The notes under the pieces are model-generated. The model was not told the DNA's origin and did not search any database. It saw only the letters and a program-made list of their open reading frames with translations. DNA of 31,083 nt, from contig NZ_CASFWU010000021.1 of assembly GCF_949298305.1 (NCBI RefSeq), positions 1-31,083 of the forward strand. Direction: 5' to 3'. Source of the DNA: an uncultured Bacteroides sp. GTDB taxonomy: Bacteria > Bacteroidota > Bacteroidia > Bacteroidales > Bacteroidaceae. Below, one piece after another: positions 5,379 through 14,069 of this stretch. Position 1 is the stretch's first letter. Every line of letters starts with the position of its first letter. The position numbers were made by a program, and so were the translations under genes.

Positions 5379-7388
5379 TTAAAACATTGCTTTCACCTGC
5401 TTGTAGACATTGTCTGCCGTGAAGCCCAGTTTCTCGTCCAGCACCTTGTAGGGAGCGGAGAATCCGAAGGACTCAAGACCCCATACCTTGCCGTTGGCGC
5501 CTACCAGACCTTCGAGGTTGACGGGCAGGCCGGCGGTCAGACCGAATACCTTGGCTCCGGCAGGGATGATGCTCTCCTGATATTCCTTGGACTGGCTGCG
5601 GAACAGACCTTCGGAAGGAACAGATACGATGCGTACCTTGATGCCGTCCTTGCGGAGCAGTTCGGTACCGGCCACGAGTGTAGACACTTCGGAACCGGAA
5701 GCAACCAGAATGACATCAGGATTCTCGTCGGAACCGGCTACGATATAGGCACCCTTGGCTGCTTGTGAGTAGTCGTTGCCGGCGGGCAGGTTGGCAATGT
5801 TCTGACGGGAGAAGATGAGAGCCGTAGGAGTGGTGGTATTCTCCATGGCCAGACGCCATGCTTCTGTGGTCTCTTCGGCATCGGCCGGGCGGAGTACCAG
5901 CATAGAGTTGTGTCCCTTGTGGTTTTTCAGTTTCTCCATCAGGCGGATTTGTGCTTCCTGTTCTACCGGTTCGTGAGTGGGGCCGTCTTCGCCTACGCGG
6001 AAGGCATCGTGTGTCCAGATGAACTTCACAGGCACTTCCATCAGGGCTGCCATACGTACGGCGGGTTTCATGTAGTCGGAGAATACGAAGAAGGTGCCGC
6101 AAGCAGGGATGACACCGCCGTGCAGAGCCATACCGATGCAGCAGCAAGCCATGGTGAGTTCGGCAACGCCGGCCTGGAAGAAGGCGCCGCTGAAGTCGCC
6201 CTTGGTGAAGGCGTGGGTCTTCTTCAGGAAACCGTCTGTCTTATCGGAGTTGGAGAGGTCGGCAGAAGCCACAACCATGTTTTCTACCTGAGTGGCCAGT
6301 GCGCCCAGTACGGTAGCCGATGCGGCACGTGTGGCTGAGCCTGCTTTCTGTTCGATGGCTGCCCAGTTCACCTTCGGGGCTTTTCCCGAGAAGAACTGCT
6401 CCAGCTTGGCTGCCAGTTCGGGGTTGGCTTTGGCCCATTCGGCTTTGGCTGCATAACGTTCGGCTACAATTTTTCTCAGTTCTTCGGCACGTTTGGCGTA
6501 GAGTTCCTGAACTTCGGGGAAGATAACGAACGGATTCTCGGGGTCACCGCCCAGATTCTTGATGGTGTTGATGTAGGCATCGCCGCCGAGGGGTGCGCCG
6601 TGAGTAGCACAGTTAGCTTCGTAGCTGCTGCCGTCTGCCTTGCGGGCACCTTTGCCCATCACGGTGTGACCGATGATGAGGGTGGGGCGTTCGGTTTCAG
6701 CCTTGGCTTCGTTCAGTGCACCGCGGATGGCGTCGGGGTCATTACCGTTTATCTTGATGACTTTCCAGCCCCATGCTTCGTATTTCTTGGCAGTGTCTTC
6801 GATGGTTACGGCCTTGGTCTCGGTAGAGAGCTGGATGTCGTTGGAGTCATAGAACATGATGAGGTTGTCCAGTCCCAGCGTGCCTGCAATACGGCCTGAA
6901 CCCTGAGAAATCTCTTCCTGTACACCACCGTCGGAGATGTAGGCGTAGATAGTCTGGTTCATCACTTCGCCAAAGCGGGCTTTCAGGAATTTGGCTGCGA
7001 TGGCAGCACCTACTGCGAAGGTGTGGCCTTGTCCCAGCGGGCCTGATGTGTTCTCAATGCCGCGTGCCAGGTCGCGTTCGGGGTGTCCCGGTGTGGGGCT
7101 TCCCCATTGACGGAACTCTTTCAGCTCGTCCAGTGTAAACTTGCCGGCCAGTGCCAGTTGGGAGTAAAGCATGGGCGACATGTGGCCCGGGTCGAGGAAG
7201 AAGCGGTCGCGGCCTTCCCATGCCGGGTTTTCAGGGTCATATACCAGGAACTCAGAGAAGAGTACGTTAACGAAATCGGCACCGCCCATGGCACCGCCCG
7301 GGTGACCAGAGTTTGCCTTTTCAACCATGGAAGCAGCCAGAATACGAATGTTGTCCGCTGCGCGAGTCATAAGTTTGTTGTCGTTCAT
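5379..7388 (-). CDS. tkt: Transketolase
   Basis: Cytoplasmic TPP-dependent transketolase of the non-oxidative pentose phosphate pathway, transferring two-carbon units between ketose and aldose phosphates. The 669-residue product is of normal full length. It shows ANSGHPGGAMGGAD with His29, GPLGQGHTFAVGAAIAAKF around 116-135, the TPP/Mg motif ISDGGVQEEI with Asp153 and partner Asn183, AGVAELTMA with the catalytic glutamate in the pyrimidine domain, and FIWTHDAFRVGEDGPTHEP in the substrate site. The start MNDNKLMTRAADNIRILAAS is typical. It lies downstream of the GH51 gene; a 178-base gap with a good -7 box suggests it can also be transcribed separately. Its place here makes sense because arabinose catabolism yields D-xylulose 5-phosphate, a direct transketolase substrate. 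Confidence 0.97.
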   Translation of the reverse strand: MNDNKLMTRAADNIRILAASMVEKANSGHPGGAMGGADFVNVLFSEFLVYDPENPAWEGRDRFFLDPGHMSPMLYSQLALAGKFTLDELKEFRQWGSPTPGHPERDLARGIENTSGPLGQGHTFAVGAAIAAKFLKARFGEVMNQTIYAYISDGGVQEEISQGSGRIAGTLGLDNLIMFYDSNDIQLSTETKAVTIEDTAKKYEAWGWKVIKINGNDPDAIRGALNEAKAETERPTLIIGHTVMGKGARKADGSSYEANCATHGAPLGGDAYINTIKNLGGDPENPFVIFPEVQELYAKRAEELRKIVAERYAAKAEWAKANPELAAKLEQFFSGKAPKVNWAAIEQKAGSATRAASATVLGALATQVENMVVASADLSNSDKTDGFLKKTHAFTKGDFSGAFFQAGVAELTMACCCIGMALHGGVIPACGTFFVFSDYMKPAVRMAALMEVPVKFIWTHDAFRVGEDGPTHEPVEQEAQIRLMEKLKNHKGHNSMLVLRPADAEETTEAWRLAMENTTTPTALIFSRQNIANLPAGNDYSQAAKGAYIVAGSDENPDVILVASGSEVSTLVAGTELLRKDGIKVRIVSVPSEGLFRSQSKEYQESIIPAGAKVFGLTAGLPVNLEGLVGANGKVWGLESFGFSAPYKVLDEKLGFTADNVYKQVKAMF

Positions 7389-7439
7389 ATTGTTAATAAT
7401 TGGTTATTGTTAGTACAACGTTACAGACCTTCGAAAGGC

Positions 7440-7456
7440 CTTATACAAACTATAAG
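7440..7456. promoter_or_regulatory. Small dyad upstream of tkt
   Basis: CTTATA-caaac-TATAAG is a perfect 6-bp inverted repeat placed just downstream of the tkt -7 element, where a repressor or a 5' UTR hairpin could act. It does not match the GTGT-N7-ACAC pattern seen upstream of galM, so a different factor or no factor at all is possible. Confidence 0.3.
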
Positions 7457-7461
7457 CAGGG

Positions 7462-7469
7462 CAAAGATA
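7462..7469 (-). promoter_or_regulatory. -7 element upstream of transketolase
   Basis: The minus strand reads TATCTTTG, a full match to TAnnTTTG, 73 bases before the tkt start. A clear -33 TTTG is not seen. It suggests that tkt-rpiB has a house-keeping promoter besides any read-through from the ara genes. Confidence 0.55.
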
Positions 7470-7566
7470 GCTTTTTATGTGCAATTTGCCACATTGTGAG
7501 CAGCCCTTTTTTTTAGGCTTTCTTACCTTCTTCCTGCTTAAAGTACAATAAGTTTCCCTGATTGGT

Positions 7567-9111
<1,545 letters not shown>

Positions 9112-9133
9112 AGGTTGTATGGTTTGTAAAAAA

Positions 9134-9191
9134 CGTGGAGGAGACAGGAATGTTCGGACGGTGAGTCTTGAACTTTCCTTCTCCTTTCACG
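9134..9191. repeat. Imperfect dyad between araB and the GH51 gene
   Basis: cgtggaggagacaggaa (9134-9150) faces ttccttctcctttcacg (9175-9191), pairing CGTG/CACG, GGAG/CTCC and GGAA/TTCC with small mismatches. It fills most of the 93-base gap and could stabilise the upstream mRNA or slow transcription. Confidence 0.45.
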
Positions 9192-9204
9192 TGTGTGTTA
9201 ATGA

Positions 9205-10803
9205 TTACTTTTTGCAGCGTACGGCTGTTTCTTCAACGGGCAGTGCGGCTTTGTAGTTTTCGATGTATGCATTGAAACCGGCTACCTCTTCGGGGGTAGG
9301 AGCAATTTCTACGCCGGCATCTCCGGCAAACACTTTCTCGTCCAGGAAGTCGGCCAGTGACTGCTTCTTGTCGTTGTTCACCAGGTAAGAGCCCAGCAGG
9401 GCAATGCCCCATGCACCGCCTTCGCCGGCAGTTTCCATCACCGAGATGGGGGAGTTGAGGGCTGCCGCCAATATCCGCTGGCCTACACCCTTGGTCTTGA
9501 ACAGACCGCCGTGTCCCGTGATGCGGTCCACTTTGATTTTCTCTTCATTGAACAAAATGTCATTGCCTATCTTGAGCACACCGACCGAGGCGTACAGATG
9601 GGAGCGCATGAAGTTGGCCAGGTTGAACTTGTCGTTGGCCGAGCGTACGAACAGGGGGCGTCCTTCTGCCAGTCCGGTGACAGGCTCGCCCGAGATGTAA
9701 TTGTACGAGATGAGGCCGCCGCAGTCAGCTTGTCCTGCAAGAGCATGGTTGTAGAGTTTCCCGTAGATTTCGTTCATGTCCACAGGGATGCCCATCAGTT
9801 CCTGATACTCCTTGAAGAGGTTGACCCATGCGTTGAGGTCGGAAGTACAGTTGTTGCAGTGAACCATGGCTACAAGACTGCCGTCGGGGGTTGTCACCAT
9901 GTCTATCATTTCGTAGGGCTTGGTCAAGTCTTTTTCCAGTACAATCATGGAGAAAGAAGAGGTTCCGGCCGATACGTTGCCGGTGCGTTGCTTGACGGCG
10001 TTGGTGGCCACCATGCCGGTACCGGCATCACCTTCGGGCGGGCAGACGGGGATTCCGGCTTTCAGATGGCCGGACACGTCGAGCTTCTTGGCACCTTCGG
10101 GAGTAAGGAAGCCTGCGTTCTCACCGGCCAGCAGAACTTTGGGCAGGATGTCTGTCAACTGCCAGCTGAATCCCTTGGGAGCTACCAGACGATTGAATTT
10201 CTCCACCATTTCGGCTGAGTAGTTCTTGGTGGCGGGATCGATGGGCAACATGCCGGATGCGTCGCCGATGCCCAGTACCTTCTCACCGGTAATCTGCCAG
10301 TGAACGTAGCCGGCCAGTGTGGTGAGGAAGTCTATGTCGTTTACGTGCTCTTCGTTGTCCAGAATGGCCTGATACAAGTGGGAGATGCTCCAACGTAAGG
10401 GGATGTTGTAAACAAACAGCTCGGAAAGGGCCGCTGCTGCCTGGCCGGTGTTGGTGTTGCGCCATGTGCGGAAAGGCACGAGGATTTCCTGCTGCTTGTT
10501 GAAGGCCATGTAGCCGTGCATCATGGCGCTCACACCGATGGCAGCCAAGGTCTCAATCTCGATATCGTACTGACTCTTTACATTGGCGCGTAGGTCGGCG
10601 TAACAGTCTTGAAGGCCATACCAGATGGCTTCGATACTGTATGTCCAGAGTCCGTCCACCAGTTGGTTTTCCCATGTGTGACTTCCTTGAGCGATGGGCT
10701 TGTTCTCTTCGTCGATGAGGACAGCCTTGATGCGGGTTGAGCCGAACTCGATGCCGAGGATGGCTTTGCCTGCTTCTATGGTTGATTTGGGATCTGAAAT
10801 CAT
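9205..10803 (-). CDS. araB: L-ribulokinase, FGGY family
   Basis: ATP-dependent phosphorylation of L-ribulose to L-ribulose 5-phosphate in the cytoplasm. The 532-residue product has the ATPase-fold start ILGIEFGSTRIKAVLID at 15-31, the second phosphate region RTGNVSAGTSSFSMIVLE, and the adenosine region ITGHGGLFKTKGVGQRILAA followed by AGEGGAWGIALLGSYL. It is of the Bacteroides type rather than close to the E. coli enzyme, so the assignment leans on FGGY motifs plus the araA and araD neighbours. It follows araA after 144 bases that contain an inverted-repeat element, and precedes the GH51 gene. A different sugar kinase is possible from motifs alone but unlikely in this context. Confidence 0.88.
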   Translation of the reverse strand: MISDPKSTIEAGKAILGIEFGSTRIKAVLIDEENKPIAQGSHTWENQLVDGLWTYSIEAIWYGLQDCYADLRANVKSQYDIEIETLAAIGVSAMMHGYMAFNKQQEILVPFRTWRNTNTGQAAAALSELFVYNIPLRWSISHLYQAILDNEEHVNDIDFLTTLAGYVHWQITGEKVLGIGDASGMLPIDPATKNYSAEMVEKFNRLVAPKGFSWQLTDILPKVLLAGENAGFLTPEGAKKLDVSGHLKAGIPVCPPEGDAGTGMVATNAVKQRTGNVSAGTSSFSMIVLEKDLTKPYEMIDMVTTPDGSLVAMVHCNNCTSDLNAWVNLFKEYQELMGIPVDMNEIYGKLYNHALAGQADCGGLISYNYISGEPVTGLAEGRPLFVRSANDKFNLANFMRSHLYASVGVLKIGNDILFNEEKIKVDRITGHGGLFKTKGVGQRILAAALNSPISVMETAGEGGAWGIALLGSYLVNNDKKQSLADFLDEKVFAGDAGVEIAPTPEEVAGFNAYIENYKAALPVEETAVRCKK

Positions 10804-10833
10804 AGGTATATTCTATATAAGGTGAGACAAAAG

Positions 10834-10937
10834 AAAGAGGGACGGCGTACAGGTGACACGGATGATACAGATTACACAGATATAACACCATCTGCGGTTG
10901 TCTGCCCAAACTGTGTTATCTGTGTGCCATCCCTCTT
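10834..10937. repeat. 104-bp inverted-repeat-bounded element between araA and araB
   Basis: aagagggacgg (10834-10844) and ccatccctctt (10927-10937) pair at 10 of 11 positions. Inside, ACACAGATaTAACAC (10874-10888) faces GTGTTATCTGTGT (10913-10925). The left half also carries three 9-bp direct units (10855, 10864, 10873) of the form GACACGGAT/GATACAGAT/TACACAGAT. No gene fits. It resembles dispersed Bacteroides intergenic repeats I have seen, but that is recollection. Confidence 0.6.
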
Positions 10938-10947
10938 GATACAGATT

Positions 10948-12474
10948 TTAGCAGAGAGCCTTATTCAGCATGTAGTACACTTCGTTCATGCGCAGTTCTT
11001 TCTTGAACTCGCCGATAGTAGTGTCCTTGTTGATGTGAACCATTTCAATACCGGCAATTTCGGCATAGTCTTCCCAATATTCGGCCGTGAGGTCGTAGGA
11101 GAAGCAGGAGTGGTGAGTACCACCGGCCAGAATCCAGGCACCTGCACCCACTTCAAAGTTTGGCATCGGTTTCCAAAGGGCGGAAGCTACGGGCAGTTTG
11201 GGCAGTGGCTTCGGCTCGATGCACTCTACGTCATTCACGATGAGACGGAAGCGGTTGCCAAGGTCTACTACGGTAGCTGTACAGCCTGTCCCTACTTTGG
11301 AAGTGAACACAAGGCGTGCTGTCTGGCTCTTGCGGATGCCAATACCGAGGAAGTGAACCTCCAGACGAGGCTTCTTAGCGGCGATGAGCGGACATACTTC
11401 CAACATGTGAGCCTGTAGGATGGAACTGTTTTCGCCATCGAAGTTCAGAGTGTAGTCTTCCAAGAAGGAGCAACCTGTGGGCAGACCTTGGTTCATCACC
11501 CATACGGTGCGGTAGAGGGCAGCGGATTTCCAGTCACCTTCGGCACCGAAGCCGTAGCCTTCGGCCATCAGACGCTGGCTGGCCAGACCCGGTATTTGGT
11601 CGAAGTAGCTGCCGTCTGTCTGACCCAGGTCGTCGAAGTTGGTAGTGAAACCTTTGGCACCTTTAGCCTTCAGAATGGCGCGCAGGGCAATTTCAGCCTT
11701 GGCGGCGTTCCATACTTTTTCATAAGCGGCAGTGCGTCCGTCTTCCAGCTCGGCATCGTGGTCGTAGAGGCGGAAGTATTCGTCAACCAATGCTTTCACT
11801 TCTTCGTCCTTTACCTTTGCATGATATTCCATCAGTTCGCTAACGGGGCAGTAGTCCACGTGGTAGCCCATGCGTTGTTCGGCTTCTACCTTGTCACCGT
11901 CTGTTACGGCAACGTTGTTCATCTGGTCGCCAAAGCGGATGATGAGCATGTCCTGAGCATCGGCCCATGCGGCACATACGCGCATCCAAACGGCAATCTT
12001 CTTTTGAGTCTCTTCGTCCTTCCAGTAGCCGACAACCACTTTGCGGCGTACACGCATACGAGTGCAGATGTGTCCGAATTCGCGGTCGCCGTGTGCGCTC
12101 TGGTTGAGGTTCATGAAGTCCATATCCATGGTGTCCCAAGGTATTTCCTTGTTGTATTGGGTGTGCAGATGCAGCAAAGGCTTCTTCAATTGCTGCAGGC
12201 CGTGAATCCACATTTTGGCCGGAGAGAAAGTGTGCATCCAGGTGATGACACCGATACATTTTTCTTCGTTGTTGGCAGCTTTGAATACGGCTTCCACTTC
12301 CTTGGAAGAGTTGGCTGTACCTTTATATACAACTTTTACAGGCAGTTTGCCTGATTCGTTCAGTCCTTTTACCATTTCGTTGCTGTGTGCGTCTACGGCA
12401 ATCACTGCGTCACCTCCGTACAGAAGCTGTGCTCCTGTTACGAACCATACTTCATATTGGTCAAATGCGTTCAT
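10948..12474 (-). CDS. araA: L-arabinose isomerase
   Basis: Cytoplasmic metal-dependent isomerase converting L-arabinose to L-ribulose. The 508-residue protein aligns by eye to the E. coli enzyme with a small offset: the Mn ligands correspond to Glu312 (GAEGDWKSAALYRTVW), Glu339 (FLEDYTLNF), His356 (LQAHMLEVCP) and His455 (GGTHHSCFSYDLT). The N-terminal domain starts YEVWFVTGAQLLYGGDA and contains CIGVITWMHTFSPAKMWI at 73-90. The chosen start gives the typical short N-terminus. It sits 116 bases after araD (the gap contains a dyad, 12528-12586) and before araB. Its codon use and motifs are intact, so the step should work. Confidence 0.98.
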   Translation of the reverse strand: MNAFDQYEVWFVTGAQLLYGGDAVIAVDAHSNEMVKGLNESGKLPVKVVYKGTANSSKEVEAVFKAANNEEKCIGVITWMHTFSPAKMWIHGLQQLKKPLLHLHTQYNKEIPWDTMDMDFMNLNQSAHGDREFGHICTRMRVRRKVVVGYWKDEETQKKIAVWMRVCAAWADAQDMLIIRFGDQMNNVAVTDGDKVEAEQRMGYHVDYCPVSELMEYHAKVKDEEVKALVDEYFRLYDHDAELEDGRTAAYEKVWNAAKAEIALRAILKAKGAKGFTTNFDDLGQTDGSYFDQIPGLASQRLMAEGYGFGAEGDWKSAALYRTVWVMNQGLPTGCSFLEDYTLNFDGENSSILQAHMLEVCPLIAAKKPRLEVHFLGIGIRKSQTARLVFTSKVGTGCTATVVDLGNRFRLIVNDVECIEPKPLPKLPVASALWKPMPNFEVGAGAWILAGGTHHSCFSYDLTAEYWEDYAEIAGIEMVHINKDTTIGEFKKELRMNEVYYMLNKALC

Positions 12475-12527
12475 AATATTGTTGTTTTTAAGTTGTTGGT
12501 TAATTGTTCTTGTTTATTAATCTGACG

Positions 12528-12586
12528 CTATGAGTAACTTGTAGCTCGTCATTTATGGCTCATGGCAAGTTGCCTGTTACTCATAG
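12528..12586. repeat. Perfect 11-bp inverted repeat between araD and araA
   Basis: ctatgagtaac (12528-12538) is the exact reverse complement of gttactcatag (12576-12586). The 37-base loop holds further partial pairing (agct/ggct, acttg/caagt). It begins five bases after the araD stop on the transcript and has no T run, so it looks like an intercistronic hairpin rather than a terminator. Confidence 0.7.
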
Positions 12587-12590
12587 TATT

Positions 12591-13277
12591 TTATTTTTGT
12601 CCGTAGTAAGCATTCGGTCCGTGCTTGCGGTTGAAATGCTTTTCAACAAGCAGCGGATTCATTGTCAGGTTGGGGTTGACCAAGTAGGCGATGGAGGCCA
12701 TTTTGGCTACCTGTTCCATGACTACGGCATTGTGGACAGCATCGTGTGCGTCTTTGCCCCAGGAGAAGGGACCGTGGTTCTTGACCAGTACACCCGGTGT
12801 GTGTACGGGGTTCAAACCCTCAAAACGTTTTACGATGACGTTGCCTGTTTCCAGTTCGTATGCACCTTTTACTTCGGCTTCCGTCATGTCATCCGTGCAG
12901 GGAATGGCGTCGTGGAAATAGTCGGCGTGGGTGGTACCGATATTGGGTATGTCACGTCCTGCCTGAGCCCAGGCAGTAGCATACGTAGAGTGTGTGTGTA
13001 CTACACCGCCGATTTCAGGAAAGGCTTTGTAGAGCACCACATGCGTGGGAGTGTCTGAAGACGGTTTGAGCTTTCCTTCTACGACTTTGCCGTTGAGGTC
13101 TACTACAACCATGTCTTCGGCTTTCATTTCATCGTAGCTGACGCCACTAGGCTTGATGACCACCAAACCTGTTTCGCGGTCAATGCCCGAAACATTACCC
13201 CAGGTGAAGATGACCAGACCATGCTTCACCAAATCAAGGTTGGCGCGAAATACTTTTTCTTTTAGTTCTTCTAACAT
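12591..13277 (-). CDS. araD: L-ribulose-5-phosphate 4-epimerase
   Basis: Class II aldolase-fold epimerase making D-xylulose 5-phosphate from L-ribulose 5-phosphate. I take the start at 13277 (MLEELKEKVFRANLDLVKHG): upstream residues in the same frame are unrelated and overlap araR. The 228-residue product has TWGNVSGIDRE, IKPSGVSYDEM, and the zinc site Asp75 (SSDTPTH), His94 and His96 (VVHTHSTYA) and His168 (VKNHGPFSWG), matching the E. coli D76/H95/H97/H171 set by position. It starts 19 bases after the araR stop. Normal length; confident as AraD rather than another aldolase because of the araA/araB context. Confidence 0.96.
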   Translation of the reverse strand: MLEELKEKVFRANLDLVKHGLVIFTWGNVSGIDRETGLVVIKPSGVSYDEMKAEDMVVVDLNGKVVEGKLKPSSDTPTHVVLYKAFPEIGGVVHTHSTYATAWAQAGRDIPNIGTTHADYFHDAIPCTDDMTEAEVKGAYELETGNVIVKRFEGLNPVHTPGVLVKNHGPFSWGKDAHDAVHNAVVMEQVAKMASIAYLVNPNLTMNPLLVEKHFNRKHGPNAYYGQK

Positions 13278-13296
13278 AATGTTTAAAGTATAAGGG

Positions 13297-13974
13297 TTAC
13301 AATTTGAACTTAGGTGCTTTGCGATAAGCTTTTTCGTTGAATTGGTAGAGAGCAGCACCCCGTTTGGAGCTTTTCTTGTCTATCAGGTCTGTTTTTTCAA
13401 TGTAGTCCATTTCTGCTATCCGTTTACGGAAATTCCGTTTATCTATGGATTCTCCGTAGATGGCCTCGTACAGACTCTGAAGTTGCGACAAGGTAAACAA
13501 TTTGGGTAAGAGGTTGAATCCGATAGGTTCTACCGATGCTTTCTGTTGCATCAGTTTTCGTGCCTGTTCAACCATGGCCGGATGGTCGAATATCAGTGGT
13601 GGCAATTCATTGATGTTTACCCAAAATGCATTGTGCCGCTGTACCAGTTCGCGGTCATATTCGTTAATGTTAATCAGTGCATAATATGCAATGGATACAA
13701 CCCGTTCGCCGGGGTCGCGGTCTATGGCACCGAAAGAGCCGACTTGCTCCATGTAGACATGGTCCAGCCCTGTCAGTTCGGCTAATACTCGTTTAGCTGC
13801 ATCGTCCACACTTTCGTTTTCCTGGACGAACCCGCCCATTAAGGACCATTCGCCCATGGAAGGCTCGAAGTTGCGCTTCAGAAGCAGCAAATTGAGTTCT
13901 CCTTCGTGGAAGCCGAAAATGATGCAGTCTACCGATACGTAGAATTTGGGGTTTATGCTATAATAATTTGTCAT
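13297..13974 (-). CDS. araR: AraR-type Nudix/winged-helix regulator
   Basis: Transcription factor of the NrtR/AraR group, controlling arabinose genes in response to L-arabinose or a phosphate of its pathway. I choose the ATG at 13974 (MTNYYSINPKFYVSVDCIIF) over an upstream in-frame GTG at 13986. Residues about 10-140 form a Nudix fold; the Nudix box region, GGFVQENESVDDAAKRVLAE at 47-66, has the glycine and first glutamate but lacks the REUxEE metal site, so it should bind rather than hydrolyse its ligand. Residues about 155-225 form the winged helix (LSQLQSLYEAIYGESIDKRN then FRKRI, KRGAALYQF). It lies between araP and araD. A B. thetaiotaomicron homologue is, as I recall, described as AraR; identity here is by resemblance. 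Confidence 0.9.
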   Translation of the reverse strand: MTNYYSINPKFYVSVDCIIFGFHEGELNLLLLKRNFEPSMGEWSLMGGFVQENESVDDAAKRVLAELTGLDHVYMEQVGSFGAIDRDPGERVVSIAYYALININEYDRELVQRHNAFWVNINELPPLIFDHPAMVEQARKLMQQKASVEPIGFNLLPKLFTLSQLQSLYEAIYGESIDKRNFRKRIAEMDYIEKTDLIDKKSSKRGAALYQFNEKAYRKAPKFKL

Positions 13975-14004
13975 TGACAAATGCACTGTTAAGTAAGTGA
14001 ATGT

Positions 14005-14050
14005 GAGTTTCGCAAGTAAGCCTTGTGTTCAACACGTACTTGCGAAACTC
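14005..14050. terminator. Strong 14-bp hairpin between araP and araR
   Basis: gagtttcgcaagta (14005-14018) pairs perfectly with tacttgcgaaactc (14037-14050); the 18-base loop holds a second dyad GTGTT-c-AACAC (14024-14034). It lies 20 bases after the araP stop and 31 bases before the araR start. The minus-strand side lacks a T run (it reads ACATTCACTT), so it may be a partial terminator, a 3' stabiliser of the transporter mRNA, or a regulatory site in the araR leader. Confidence 0.55.
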
Positions 14051-14069
14051 TGAAGCGAGCTTTTTATAA

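Noticed and set aside
11488..12354. Plus-strand open frame of 288 codons opposite araA
   Set aside because: Lies wholly on the reverse of an intact isomerase gene whose catalytic residues are all in place.
13278..13358. Upstream ATG for araD at 13358
   Set aside because: It would overlap the end of araR and add residues with no resemblance to the epimerase family; the ATG at 13277 matches the family N-terminus.
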